Below are positions 36,818 to 45,376 of a DNA stretch of 64,000 bases, piece after piece. Numbering within the stretch: position 1 is the first letter of the stretch; the number at the start of each line of letters is the position of its first letter. Origin of the DNA: Mycolicibacterium senegalense (lineage in GTDB: Bacteria > Actinomycetota > Actinomycetes > Mycobacteriales > Mycobacteriaceae). The translations under genes were made by a program, and so were the position numbers. The notes below the pieces were generated by a model. That model made no database searches. It saw only the letters and a program-made list of their open reading frames with translations, and was not told the origin of the DNA. The stretch covers positions 2,356,001 to 2,420,000 of the forward strand of contig NZ_CP081000.1 of NCBI RefSeq assembly GCF_019645875.1. Direction: 5' to 3'.

Positions 36818-38451
36818 TGTGGTATAGCTCCAATCGTGAGTGAAGTGCGGTCGTTACGGTAGAAGTCGTGACCTTTGTCGTCGATGACGATGAATGCCGG
36901 GAAGTCTTTGACGTGGATCCTCAGTACCGCCTCCATGCCCAGGTCTCCGTATTCGAGGGTTTCGACCGAGGTGATGCAGTCCTGGGCGAGCCGGGCCGCG
37001 GGTCCGCCGATCGATCCCAGATAGAACCCGCCGTGAGCCTGACAGGATCGCCGGACGGCATCTGATCGATTTCCCTTGGCCAGCATCACCAATGAGCCGC
37101 CGGCAGCTTGAAACCGCTCGACGTAGGAATCCATCCGGCCGCCGGTGGTGGGTCCGAACGAACCGGAGGCGTAGCCGTCCGGTCTTTTGGCCGGCCCGGC
37201 GTAGTAGACGGGGTAGCGGCGAAAGTAGTCCGGCAGCGGTTCTCCGGCGTCGAGGCGGTCACGGATCTTGGCATGGGCCAGGTCGCGTGCCACCACCATC
37301 GTCCCGGTCAAGGACACTCGTGTGCCGACCGGATGGGCCGACAGTTGAGCGCGGGTGGCGGCCAAGGATTGATCGAGGTCGATTCGCACGGCATCCTCGT
37401 CGAAACCGCCCGCGACGTCGGGGAGGAACCGCGCCGGATCGACCTCGAGTTGTTCGAGGAAGACGCCGTCGCGGCTGATCTTGCCCACGATATGACGGTC
37501 CGCGGCGCACGACACCGCCAATGCGATGGGAAGTGAGCCGCCATGGCGCGGTAGGCGTACCACCCGCACGTCATGACAGAAATACTTGCCGCCGAACTGC
37601 GCACCGATCCCGAGTTGCTGTGTGGCGGTCAGGATCTGCTGTTCGAAGTCGCAGTCGCGAAATCCGTTCCCCGCTGCGGTTCCGGAGGTGGGCAGGCTGT
37701 CGAGGTGGTGTGCGGAGGCCAGTTTGGCGGTCTTGAGGGCGAATTCGGCGCTGGTGCCGCCGATCACGACCGCAAGGTGATAGGGCGGGCATGCCGAGGT
37801 GCCGATCTGCGCGGCCTTGGCGACGATGAAGTCGAGCAGGTCGGCGGGCTTGAGCAGCGCGGCGGTCTGCTGGAACAGCAAGCTCTTGTTGGCACTGCCA
37901 CAGCCTTTGGCGATGAACAGGAAGCGGTAGGCGTCATCACCGTCGGCGAGAATCTCGATTTGGGCCGGGAGGTTGGTGCCGGTATTGCGCTCGTCGAACA
38001 TCGACAACGGTGCCAGTTGCGAATACCGCAGGTTCAGCGTCGTGTAGGCACGGGCGATCCCGCGCGAAAGGTGTTCGGCATCATCGCCGTCGGTCAAAAC
38101 GTGGCGGCCGCGTGCGGCATGCACGATGGCGGTTCCGGTGTCCTGGCACATGGGTAGCACCCCGCCGGCCGCGACATTGGCGTTGCGGAGCAGCTCGGTG
38201 GCGACGTACCGGTCGTTGGGCGATGCCTCGGGGTCATCGAGGATCGCCGCGACCTGTCGCAGGTGGCTGGTCCGCAGCAGGTGTGACACGTCGCGGTAGG
38301 CCTCGAAGGCCAACTGTTCGAGCGCGTCCGGCGGAATCTCCAGAAAGTCCCGGCCGGCGGCGTTCACGGTACGCACGTCGCCGGTGTCGAGTCGGCGGTA
38401 ATCGGTGGTGTCGGGTCCGACGGGCAGCAACGGGGTGTAGTGCACGGTCAT
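36814..38451 (-). CDS. fum: class I (iron-sulfur) fumarate hydratase
   Basis: 545 aa, close in length and sequence to E. coli FumA/FumB. It converts fumarate to L-malate with a [4Fe-4S] cluster. Motifs: [10 protein letters not shown] with cluster Cys102, [67 protein letters not shown], and [21 protein letters not shown]. The ATG at 38451 overlaps the amidase stop by 4 bp. Mycobacteria usually rely on the class II enzyme FumC, so an operon-borne class I copy suggests a dedicated catabolic role. Mesaconate or tartrate dehydratases are related, but the match is best to fumarase. Confidence 0.92.
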   Translation of the reverse strand: MTVHYTPLLPVGPDTTDYRRLDTGDVRTVNAAGRDFLEIPPDALEQLAFEAYRDVSHLLRTSHLRQVAAILDDPEASPNDRYVATELLRNANVAAGGVLPMCQDTGTAIVHAARGRHVLTDGDDAEHLSRGIARAYTTLNLRYSQLAPLSMFDERNTGTNLPAQIEILADGDDAYRFLFIAKGCGSANKSLLFQQTAALLKPADLLDFIVAKAAQIGTSACPPYHLAVVIGGTSAEFALKTAKLASAHHLDSLPTSGTAAGNGFRDCDFEQQILTATQQLGIGAQFGGKYFCHDVRVVRLPRHGGSLPIALAVSCAADRHIVGKISRDGVFLEQLEVDPARFLPDVAGGFDEDAVRIDLDQSLAATRAQLSAHPVGTRVSLTGTMVVARDLAHAKIRDRLDAGEPLPDYFRRYPVYYAGPAKRPDGYASGSFGPTTGGRMDSYVERFQAAGGSLVMLAKGNRSDAVRRSCQAHGGFYLGSIGGPAARLAQDCITSVETLEYGDLGMEAVLRIHVKDFPAFIVIDDKGHDFYRNDRTSLTIGAIPQ

Positions 38452-39794
38452 GGGCGTGCGATTCTCTCGGCCAGGTCGAAGATCAGGTGCTCGGTACCGC
38501 GCGTGGTGATCAGCTGGAGCCCGATGGGCAGGGCTGCGACGGTACCCGCGGGAACGCTCAACGCGGGATGTCCGGTGAGATTCCACGGGCAGGTCAGCGA
38601 CAGCAGTGCCGACCGCACTTCGACTGGCTGCCCGGCGATTTCATGCTCACGCTGGTCGATCTCGGTGGCCACGGTCGGCACGGTCGGCATCGCCAATACG
38701 TCGAACCGGTCGAACAGTGCGGCGACCGCGGTGCGCAGAGCGTCGCGCTTGCGGTCGGCGCGAACGTACTTCCACGCCGCGGTATCCCGCCCGCTCAGGA
38801 GGCGGTCGAGGACCTCGGGGTCGATGGTGTGTTCGTGTCCGGCCAGGCCGTCCATGTGCTCGGCGTAGGCTTCGGCGGCTTGTAGGACACTGAGCGCGGA
38901 GAACAACTCGCCTGGGGCGAACGGGATTCCGACGGTGCCGTCGACGGTGATGCCGGCCCGCGCCAACGCGGCGCGCGCCATGTCGGCGATCTCCGGGTCG
39001 CACGGCCCGATGCCTGCCGGGTCGAACCATCCGACGCGCGGGGCTGCGCCGGTGGATTGCGGTGGCCGACCGGATAGGGCGGTGTAAGCGTCGGCGGCCC
39101 CGCGCGCCGAGGTCGCGAAGAGTCCTACGTGATCCAGCGATGGAGCCAGCGGATGGACCCCGGCGGTAGGGATGGCCCGGTAGGCGGGCTTGAAGCCGAC
39201 CACGCCGCACAGGGCCGCGGGGACTCTGACCGACCCGGCGGTATCGGTGCCGACGGCGAGCGGCACCATGCCCGCCGCGGTCGCGACGGCGCTTCCGCCG
39301 CTCGATCCGCCACTGATCTTGCGGGTATCCCACGGATTTCGCGATGGTCCGTGTGCCGACCGGTCACCGGTGGCGCCGTAGGCCAATTCATGCAAGACGT
39401 TCTTGCCCACGATCACCGCACCGGCGGCCCGCAACCGGCGGATGCATTCGGCATCCGCTTCGGCAGGGCCGGAATTCACTTGTGATCCCGACGTGGTGAC
39501 GTGCCCGGCGATGTCGATGAGGTCTTTGACGGATACCGGGATGCCGTGCAGGGCGCCGCGGTCGTGTCCGTGCGAGAGTTCGAGGTCGGCTTCGACGGCG
39601 GCGGTGATGGCGCCGTCGGCGTCAACGGCGGTGAATGCGTTCAAGATCGGGTCGAGCGCAGCGATCGCCGCAAGGCTGTGTTCGACGAGTTGCACGCTCG
39701 TGGTGCGCCCAGCACGCAGATCAGCTGCCAGCGAAGGGATGTCGCGGTCGTGAAAATATCCGCTCACCACCGCGGTATCGGCGGTTTCGGTCAT
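38448..39794 (-). CDS. amidase signature family hydrolase
   Basis: 448 aa, GatA-like. The Ser-cisSer-Lys triad is visible as Lys90 in PVSVKDLID, cis-Ser in the GGSSGGS loop (about 161-168), and nucleophile Ser188 in [13 protein letters not shown]. Family members hydrolyse amides of many kinds. It sits in the LacI-linked operon, one base after the membrane protein stop and overlapping the fumarase. GatA of the tRNA amidotransferase is unlikely, as no GatB or GatC is adjacent. The substrate may be a dicarboxylic amide whose product feeds the fumarase; this is inference. Confidence 0.88.
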   Translation of the reverse strand: MTETADTAVVSGYFHDRDIPSLAADLRAGRTTSVQLVEHSLAAIAALDPILNAFTAVDADGAITAAVEADLELSHGHDRGALHGIPVSVKDLIDIAGHVTTSGSQVNSGPAEADAECIRRLRAAGAVIVGKNVLHELAYGATGDRSAHGPSRNPWDTRKISGGSSGGSAVATAAGMVPLAVGTDTAGSVRVPAALCGVVGFKPAYRAIPTAGVHPLAPSLDHVGLFATSARGAADAYTALSGRPPQSTGAAPRVGWFDPAGIGPCDPEIADMARAALARAGITVDGTVGIPFAPGELFSALSVLQAAEAYAEHMDGLAGHEHTIDPEVLDRLLSGRDTAAWKYVRADRKRDALRTAVAALFDRFDVLAMPTVPTVATEIDQREHEIAGQPVEVRSALLSLTCPWNLTGHPALSVPAGTVAALPIGLQLITTRGTEHLIFDLAERIARP

Positions 39795-39795
39795 G

Positions 39796-40917
39796 TCAAA
39801 CTCCTGGGAGTAGTTGCAGGGCAGGGATGATCAACGAGGTGGCGACCGCCATGGCGGCCACGTAGCCGGTGAGCGGATGAAAATGGGCGGGCAGTCTCGC
39901 CGCGATCGCGGCGGCCAGCGGCGGCCCGATGATCGCACCGAGTATGGAACCTCCGAGGATCGAGGCGGGCGTCCCTCCGTAGGTGAGCACGCAGGCGGGC
40001 GCCACCGACACGATCGGGACGAAGGTCGGGTAGAACGGTCGTTGGTCCCAGCGCCGCCGCCACAAGGTCACCGCGACGAGCGCGGTGAGAACCTGCGCGG
40101 CCAGGATCTGGGGGAGCAGGCCCGACCCGTAGGCCGGCGCTGGCGGGCTCAGCAGATAAGCGATGATCGCACCGACGATGAGCCCGGCGCTGGCCCATTC
40201 GCTGCCGAAGAATTGTGCTTCGGAGAAATCGGCCAGGCTCCGGCGAAGCACCCAGACGGCGCCGTGCTTTTCCGGGGACCGGGCCGGTGGTTCGGTGCGC
40301 AGCCGCACCGGTCGGGGGAGCCAGCGCAGGTGACGGCAGATCGTGAATGCGACCACCGCCGCGACCGCCATGCCGCCGGTCACTCCGACGACGGGCGGGA
40401 GCCCCAGTTTCGGGCACACCACGTCGGCGCCGAACACCGAGAACGGCGGCGTGACGAGACCACCGAGTACTCCGCCGGTCAGTACGGTCTTGGCCTCCGC
40501 CCCGAACATCAGCACGACGGCCGGGGACACCGACACGAAGGGCGCGAACAACGGCTGCCACGTGCCGCTTGCCAAGGTCCAACCCCACATGAGGTTGCTG
40601 ACCACCACCCCGAGCATTGCGCTGGCGAGCATCGGGACCCACAGCCCGGTGCCGCAGGCTTGTGCGAAGCCACCGGCTGCCGGACGTCGGGTCTGTAACC
40701 AGTGGCCGAGTGCTCCACCCAGGAGCAGGCCGAGGCCGGCCAGTGAACTGCTGTAGAAGTTGGGTTCGCTTGCTGCGGAGGCGATCACACCGAGGATGGG
40801 TGTGATGGCGCGGAGGCTGCCGCTCCACAACGTCGCGGCGAGCAGTCCGATGGCGGCGACGAGCGGCCACAACGGCAGGGCGGCGCGCTCGTACCGGGCG
40901 GGCGGTGCAGTCGTCAT
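39796..40917 (-). CDS. integral membrane protein with internal duplication, candidate transporter
   Basis: 373 aa from the ATG at 40917, with about nine to ten hydrophobic segments. Two similar segments stand out: FAPFVSVSPAVVLMFGAEA near residue 128 and TFVPIVSVAPACVLTYGG near residue 300, each followed by LTGGVLGG or LGGSILGA and a PP turn. This suggests an internal repeat of two halves. I recognise no named family. It lies between the nitrilase-like gene (8-base gap) and the amidase (1-base gap) in one operon, so a role in uptake of the operon substrate is the best guess. Confidence 0.7.
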   Translation of the reverse strand: MTTAPPARYERAALPLWPLVAAIGLLAATLWSGSLRAITPILGVIASAASEPNFYSSSLAGLGLLLGGALGHWLQTRRPAAGGFAQACGTGLWVPMLASAMLGVVVSNLMWGWTLASGTWQPLFAPFVSVSPAVVLMFGAEAKTVLTGGVLGGLVTPPFSVFGADVVCPKLGLPPVVGVTGGMAVAAVVAFTICRHLRWLPRPVRLRTEPPARSPEKHGAVWVLRRSLADFSEAQFFGSEWASAGLIVGAIIAYLLSPPAPAYGSGLLPQILAAQVLTALVAVTLWRRRWDQRPFYPTFVPIVSVAPACVLTYGGTPASILGGSILGAIIGPPLAAAIAARLPAHFHPLTGYVAAMAVATSLIIPALQLLPGV

Positions 40918-40925
40918 GCCGCTGC

Positions 40926-41837
40926 CTACCGGGGAAGTGCCGGGCCGCCGCGGTAACCGAGTAGCTGGTCGTACAGGTCGGTGCGCCGGTCGCGGTGTAG
41001 ATCGTTGAACTGGTTCCAGATCGGCGCGCCACGCGAGGCGGTGATGTCTACGTCGGCGTACAGAATCGTGTCTTCGTCGGGTCCCGCGATCCGGTCGATC
41101 GGCCAGCCGTTCGTCCCGGCGATCAACGAGTTGCCCATGAAGCCCGACGTCCGTTCGGTGCCGATGCGGTCGGCGGTCGCGATGATGACGTTGTTGACGT
41201 GAGCGGCCGTCATGGTGAGGTAGGCGGCCATACATGTGCCGCTCGCGTCGTACAGCGGCGGCGGGGTCCATACCCAGCCGGTGGGGATGCAGATGACGTC
41301 GGCCCCCTGCTGCGCGACGATCCGGGCGGTTTCGGGGAACCAGATGTCCCAGCAGACCAGTAGGCCGATCCGGCCGATCCGGGTGGGGAATACCGGGAAG
41401 CCCACATTGCCGGGTGAGAAGAACAGCTTTTCCTCGTTCCACAGGTGGGTCTTGCGGTATTTGCCGATGTAACCCTCCGGGCCGACCAGGACCGCCGTGT
41501 CGAAAAGTTCGGCTCCGTCCAGCTCGGGCAGGCATCCGACGATGTACGCGTCGTGCGCTGCGGCGAATTCGATCCAGCCGGCCACGGTTGCGCCGGAGGG
41601 CACCGGTTCGGCATGGGCGTAGGCCTCGGCGCGCGATTCGAAGGTGTAGCCCGTGGTCGCCAGCTCCGGCAAGACGATGAGGTTGGCGCCCTCGGCTACA
41701 GCCTGGTGCAGACGTTCGTAGACCGCCTCGGAGTTGGCCTTGAGGTTCTCAACGCCGACCTGCGGGTTGAACTGCACCACGGCCACCCGTGCGGGGCTGT
41801 ACCGATGGGATTCAGAAGAGGCGTGCTGATCAGGCAT
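40926..41837 (-). CDS. nitrilase superfamily carbon-nitrogen hydrolase
   Basis: 303 aa from the ATG at 41837, with AAGGAC just upstream; a longer start at 41888 reaches the operator and lacks a clear site. The Glu-Lys-Cys triad is complete: Glu58 in LPELATTGY, Lys129 in KYRKTHLW and Cys162 in VCWDIWFPE. The closest groups are aliphatic amidases and N-carbamoyl hydrolases rather than true nitrilases. It is the first gene of the operon and is divergent from the LacI regulator. Its product would be an acid plus ammonia. The substrate cannot be read from sequence. Confidence 0.9.
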   Translation of the reverse strand: MPDQHASSESHRYSPARVAVVQFNPQVGVENLKANSEAVYERLHQAVAEGANLIVLPELATTGYTFESRAEAYAHAEPVPSGATVAGWIEFAAAHDAYIVGCLPELDGAELFDTAVLVGPEGYIGKYRKTHLWNEEKLFFSPGNVGFPVFPTRIGRIGLLVCWDIWFPETARIVAQQGADVICIPTGWVWTPPPLYDASGTCMAAYLTMTAAHVNNVIIATADRIGTERTSGFMGNSLIAGTNGWPIDRIAGPDEDTILYADVDITASRGAPIWNQFNDLHRDRRTDLYDQLLGYRGGPALPR

Positions 41838-41901
41838 CAAATGTCCTTGTCCGAGGTTGTAAGGGGTCGACGCGAGGGCGATCGACACGTCCGGCCCATG
41901 T

Positions 41902-41937
41902 AGCCCGAACGTTCGGGCCGAACGTTCGGGCTATACT
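41902..41937 (+). promoter_or_regulatory. tandem LacI-type operator and lacI -10 element
   Basis: Two perfect palindromes follow each other: CCCGAACGTTCGGG (41904-41917) and CCGAACGTTCGG (41918-41929). Their centres are 13 bp apart. A central CG within AACGTT is the LacI/PurR operator style. A TATACT -10 (41932-41937) for the regulator directly follows. The site lies between the divergent regulator (start 41995) and the nitrilase operon (start 41837), so it can control both. Confidence 0.8.
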
Positions 41938-41994
41938 GCTCCCAGTTGCGCGTCACTGTCAAGAGGTGAGGGCACGGCAAACAGGAAGACCGGA

Positions 41995-43020
41995 GTGGCC
42001 AAGTCGAAACAAGCAACGCTGCAGTCGATCGCCGACGACCTCGGCCTACACGTCTCGACTGTCGCGCGCGTGCTCAACGGGATGCGCGAAGGTGAACGTG
42101 CCGCATCGGGCGCCACCGCCGAACGTATCCGTCAACGTGCGGCGGAGGTCAACTACCGGCCGAATCCGCACGCGGCGAGCCTGCGCACGAAACGTACCAA
42201 TCTGGTGGGCGTGCTGGTTCCCCGGTTGAGCGACGTCGTGCTGGCCACCGTCTACGAGGGCATCGAATCGGCCGCCGCCGAGCGCGGTCTGACCGCATTC
42301 GTGGCAAACACTCAGGACGATCCGGCCGATCAGCGCAAGCGGATCGAGATGATGCTCGACCGTCGCGTCGACGGGCTCATCCTCGGCGACGCGCGCGCCG
42401 ACGACCACACCGTGCTCGAGGAGCTGGCTCGACGTGAGGTGCCGTTCGTCCTGGTGAACCGCAGTGTCGCCGGTTATCCAGCCGCGACGTGCGACAACTA
42501 CCTGGGTGGTCGCCTGGCGGCCGAGCATCTGCTCGAGCTGGGGCACCGCCGCGTCGGCGTCATCGCCGGCCTCGCGCACGCCAGTACCGGTATCGACCGG
42601 CCGGCAGGTTTCGTCGACCGCTTCCGGGAAGCCGGGGTGGAGGTGCCCGCGGAGAACATCGTTTTCTCGGGGTTGGACAGTAACGGTGGGCACGTCGCCG
42701 CGGACCGCCTACTCGATGGGCCGACACCACCGACTGCGTTGTTCGCGGTGAACGACTTCGCCGCGATCGGTGCTGCCGGCTCGATCCGCAACCACGGCTT
42801 GCGGGTCGGCGCGGACATATCGTTGATCGGTTTCAACAACATCGCCCTGACCACCGAGATGCATGTCCCGCTGACCTCGATCGAATCTCACGCCTTCGAC
42901 ATGGGTCGCGATGCCCTGGGGCTGCTGGCTGAATTGCTGGCCGGGAAGAATGCCGGTCAACGGCGTACGAAACCCGTTCTGGTGGTGCGGGACTCGACGC
43001 GGCGGTGTGCGGCCGGCTGA
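41995..43020 (+). CDS. LacI family transcriptional repressor
   Basis: 341 aa, GTG start at 41995. N-terminal helix-turn-helix TLQSIADDLGLHVSTVARVLNG (about 8-29) and hinge RIRQRAAEVNYRPNPHAASL (about 45-65), followed by a periplasmic-binding-protein-like sensor domain with LVGVLVPRLSDVVLATVYEGIE and the terminal IGFNNIALTTEMHVPLTSIESHAF. It is divergent from the nitrilase operon and the tandem palindromes lie between them, so it is the likely repressor. Its effector is unknown; it would be the operon substrate or an intermediate. Confidence 0.92.
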   Translation: MAKSKQATLQSIADDLGLHVSTVARVLNGMREGERAASGATAERIRQRAAEVNYRPNPHAASLRTKRTNLVGVLVPRLSDVVLATVYEGIESAAAERGLTAFVANTQDDPADQRKRIEMMLDRRVDGLILGDARADDHTVLEELARREVPFVLVNRSVAGYPAATCDNYLGGRLAAEHLLELGHRRVGVIAGLAHASTGIDRPAGFVDRFREAGVEVPAENIVFSGLDSNGGHVAADRLLDGPTPPTALFAVNDFAAIGAAGSIRNHGLRVGADISLIGFNNIALTTEMHVPLTSIESHAFDMGRDALGLLAELLAGKNAGQRRTKPVLVVRDSTRRCAAG

Positions 43021-43042
43021 CCCGACACGAGTGGAATTACGT

Positions 43043-43071
43043 TTGACATCCTGCTCGAACGGGTGTTCGAT
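43043..43071 (+). promoter_or_regulatory. LexA-repressed promoter of the radical SAM gene
   Basis: A -35 TTGACA (43043-43048), 17-bp spacer and -10 TTCGAT (43066-43071) carry a perfect SOS box TCGAAC-GGGT-GTTCGA (43055-43070) that overlaps the -10. The GTG start at 43078 lies 6 bases after the -10, so the mRNA is probably leaderless. Confidence 0.85.
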
Positions 43072-43077
43072 TGACCT

Positions 43078-44094
43078 GTGCGGTGGGATGGGCAGGCGGT
43101 CGGAGCAGAGGACGGCGCACTGCCCGGCCTACAGCGCGTCGGCTTCGTGCGCACCGTCCGCTCGCCACAGTTCGAGGGGATGACCTTTCACGAGGTGTTG
43201 TGCAAATCGGCACTCAACAAGGTCCCCGCCGCCTCGGCGCTGCCGTTCCGCTTCACGGTCAACGGCTATCGCGGCTGCAGCCACGCCTGCCGCTACTGCT
43301 TTGCCCGTCCCACCCACGAGTACCTCGATCTGGACTCCGGGTCGGACTTCGACTCGCAGGTGGTGGTCAAGACCAACGTCGCCGACGTGCTCCGTCGGGA
43401 ACTTCGGCGCCCGTCGTGGCAACGGGAAACAGTCGCGCTGGGCACCAACACCGATCCGTATCAGCGCGCCGAGGGCCGGTATGCGTTGATGCCCGGGATC
43501 ATCAAGGCGTTGGCGGAGTCGGGAACTCCGTTCTCCATACTGACCAAGGGCACATTGCTGCGCCGTGACCTCGGGTTGATCGCCGATGCGTCCGGCCAGG
43601 TGCCAGTGAGTGTGGCGGTCTCCCTGGCGGTCGGTGACGAAGCCCTGCACCGCAATGTCGAACCGGGCACCCCGTCGCCCCAGGCGCGGTTGGGCTTGAT
43701 CTCGGCGATCCGCGAGGCGGGCCTGGACTGCCATGTCATGGTCGCCCCGGTATTGCCGTACCTGACCGATTCCGTCGAGCACCTCGACGCGTTGCTCGGC
43801 CGAATCGCTGCGGCAGGGGCTTGCGGGGTGACCGTGTTCGGGCTGCATCTGCGTGGTTCCACGCGCAATTGGTTCATGGATTGGCTGGAACGCTCACATC
43901 CGGGCCTGGTCGGCGAATACCAGCGGCTGTACCGCCGCGGGGCATATCTACCCGCCCAGTACCGCGACATGCTGCGCGCACGTGCCGCGCCGCTGGTTGC
44001 CCGGCACGGCCTGGCGCGGACGGCGCGGATGATGCCGGTGCCGGCCTCGGCGATGGCCCAGGAGCCGCCGGTCGCGCAGCCGACGCTGTTCTGA
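43078..44094 (+). CDS. radical SAM protein, Rv2578c family (photolyase-like lyase group)
   Basis: 338 aa, GTG start at 43078. The [4Fe-4S] motif is RGCSHACRYCFARP (Cys67, Cys71, Cys74), the CxxxCxxC spacing of radical SAM enzymes. The surrounding sequence (TNTDPYQRAEGRYALMPGIIKAL) matches the group annotated as Rv2578c or spore photoproduct lyase-like. Such proteins may repair or modify DNA or act on other substrates; the exact reaction is not established. A perfect SOS box in its own promoter indicates induction by DNA damage, which fits a repair role. It is followed by a convergent acyl-CoA dehydrogenase gene. Confidence 0.88.
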   Translation: MRWDGQAVGAEDGALPGLQRVGFVRTVRSPQFEGMTFHEVLCKSALNKVPAASALPFRFTVNGYRGCSHACRYCFARPTHEYLDLDSGSDFDSQVVVKTNVADVLRRELRRPSWQRETVALGTNTDPYQRAEGRYALMPGIIKALAESGTPFSILTKGTLLRRDLGLIADASGQVPVSVAVSLAVGDEALHRNVEPGTPSPQARLGLISAIREAGLDCHVMVAPVLPYLTDSVEHLDALLGRIAAAGACGVTVFGLHLRGSTRNWFMDWLERSHPGLVGEYQRLYRRGAYLPAQYRDMLRARAAPLVARHGLARTARMMPVPASAMAQEPPVAQPTLF

Positions 44095-44110
44095 GCGCGT
44101 CCGTGTCCGG

Positions 44111-45376
44111 TCAGCTCTTGTTGCGCTTGACCTGATTGAAGGGCACGCCACGGTCAGCCGCGAACTCGCGTGGAAAGCCCAGGATCCGCTCGCCGATCAC
44201 ATTCCGGGCCATCTCCGAACTCCCGCCGCCCAGCGATCCGGTCTGTCGCGACAGATACCGCACGCCGATGTCGAGAAGCCCGGGGACGTCGTCAGAACCC
44301 TCGTCGACCACACCGGCCGTGCCGGCGATGGCCAGTGCGGTGTCCACCTCGAGTTCGGTGGTCTCGGCGTGAAAGAGCCGGATCAGCGTGCCAGCGTTGG
44401 GTGGCAGGGAACCGTTACCGATCGCCTTGCCGACGTGATCGATGAGCTGTTTCTTGACGATGCGCCGCACCAGAGCCCGCCCGGCCAGGTCCTGCACCCG
44501 GGCGTCGTCGCCCTGCCCGGTGGCCTCGGCCAGCCCGACGTGGTCCGGCGGCATTTCGTTGGCGTTCTCGGCTCCGGTACCACTGGCGAACTCCGAACCG
44601 CCACCGACAGCGCGACGTTCGTGATGCAGTTGGCGCGAGGCGACCGTCCAACCGTCATTGACCGCGCCGACGACGGCGTCGGCGGGCAACTCGAGGTTGT
44701 CGAAGAACTCCTCGCAGAACTCCTCGTTGCCGTTCACCTCGGTGATACGACGCATCGTGATCCCCGGTGCGTTCAGCGGCACCAGGAACATGGTCAGGCC
44801 CTCGTGTTTGGGCACGGTCCAGTCGGTGCGCGCCAGCATCAACCCGTAGTCCGCGGCGAACGCACTGGTGCTCCAGGTCTTGGCGCCGTTGATGATCCAG
44901 GTGTCGCCGCGTAGCTCGGCGCGGGTGATCACGCCGGCCAGGTCCGATCCGCCGCTGGGCTCGGACAGCAACTGACACAGCACCTCGTCGCCGCGGATCG
45001 CCGCCGAAATGCGCTCGCGCTTCTGCTTTTCGCTACCCATGTCGAGAATCGTCGCGCCACAGATGGTGAAGGACGGGGTGTTCAGGATCAGCGGCATCTC
45101 GTAGTTGACGCACTCGTCGTTGAACGCCTTCTGATACGCGTAATCCAAGCCGAGGCCGCCGTACTCACGCGGGAAGCAGATGCCGGCGAAACCGCCTTCG
45201 TAGAGACGCTTCTGCAGTTCCTTTGCCCGCTCCCAGGATTCGGTTTCGGCGCGTACCGCGAACGGGGGATTCTCCGGATCGATGGCCGGCATGTTCTCGG
45301 CCAGCCAGGTCCGGGCGCGCTGCGCGAACTCTTCGACAGACTCGGTGTTCGCGGGGGTGCTCACGGTGTCGGTCAT
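44111..45376 (-). CDS. acyl-CoA dehydrogenase (FadE type), catalytic-like subunit
   Basis: 421 aa from the ATG at 45376, which overlaps the upstream FadE stop by 4 bp. The FAD-binding signature LLSEPSGGSDLAGVITRAEL (about 131-150) and the C-terminal GGGSSEMARNVIGERILGFPRE are typical of acyl-CoA dehydrogenases. It lies 3' of another FadE-like gene that has a degenerate C-terminus. Such adjacent pairs in mycobacteria often make alpha2-beta2 heterotetramers used in cholesterol or other ring-lipid oxidation. It likely introduces an alpha,beta double bond in an unusual acyl-CoA. Substrate unknown. Confidence 0.88.
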   Translation of the reverse strand: MTDTVSTPANTESVEEFAQRARTWLAENMPAIDPENPPFAVRAETESWERAKELQKRLYEGGFAGICFPREYGGLGLDYAYQKAFNDECVNYEMPLILNTPSFTICGATILDMGSEKQKRERISAAIRGDEVLCQLLSEPSGGSDLAGVITRAELRGDTWIINGAKTWSTSAFAADYGLMLARTDWTVPKHEGLTMFLVPLNAPGITMRRITEVNGNEEFCEEFFDNLELPADAVVGAVNDGWTVASRQLHHERRAVGGGSEFASGTGAENANEMPPDHVGLAEATGQGDDARVQDLAGRALVRRIVKKQLIDHVGKAIGNGSLPPNAGTLIRLFHAETTELEVDTALAIAGTAGVVDEGSDDVPGLLDIGVRYLSRQTGSLGGGSSEMARNVIGERILGFPREFAADRGVPFNQVKRNKS

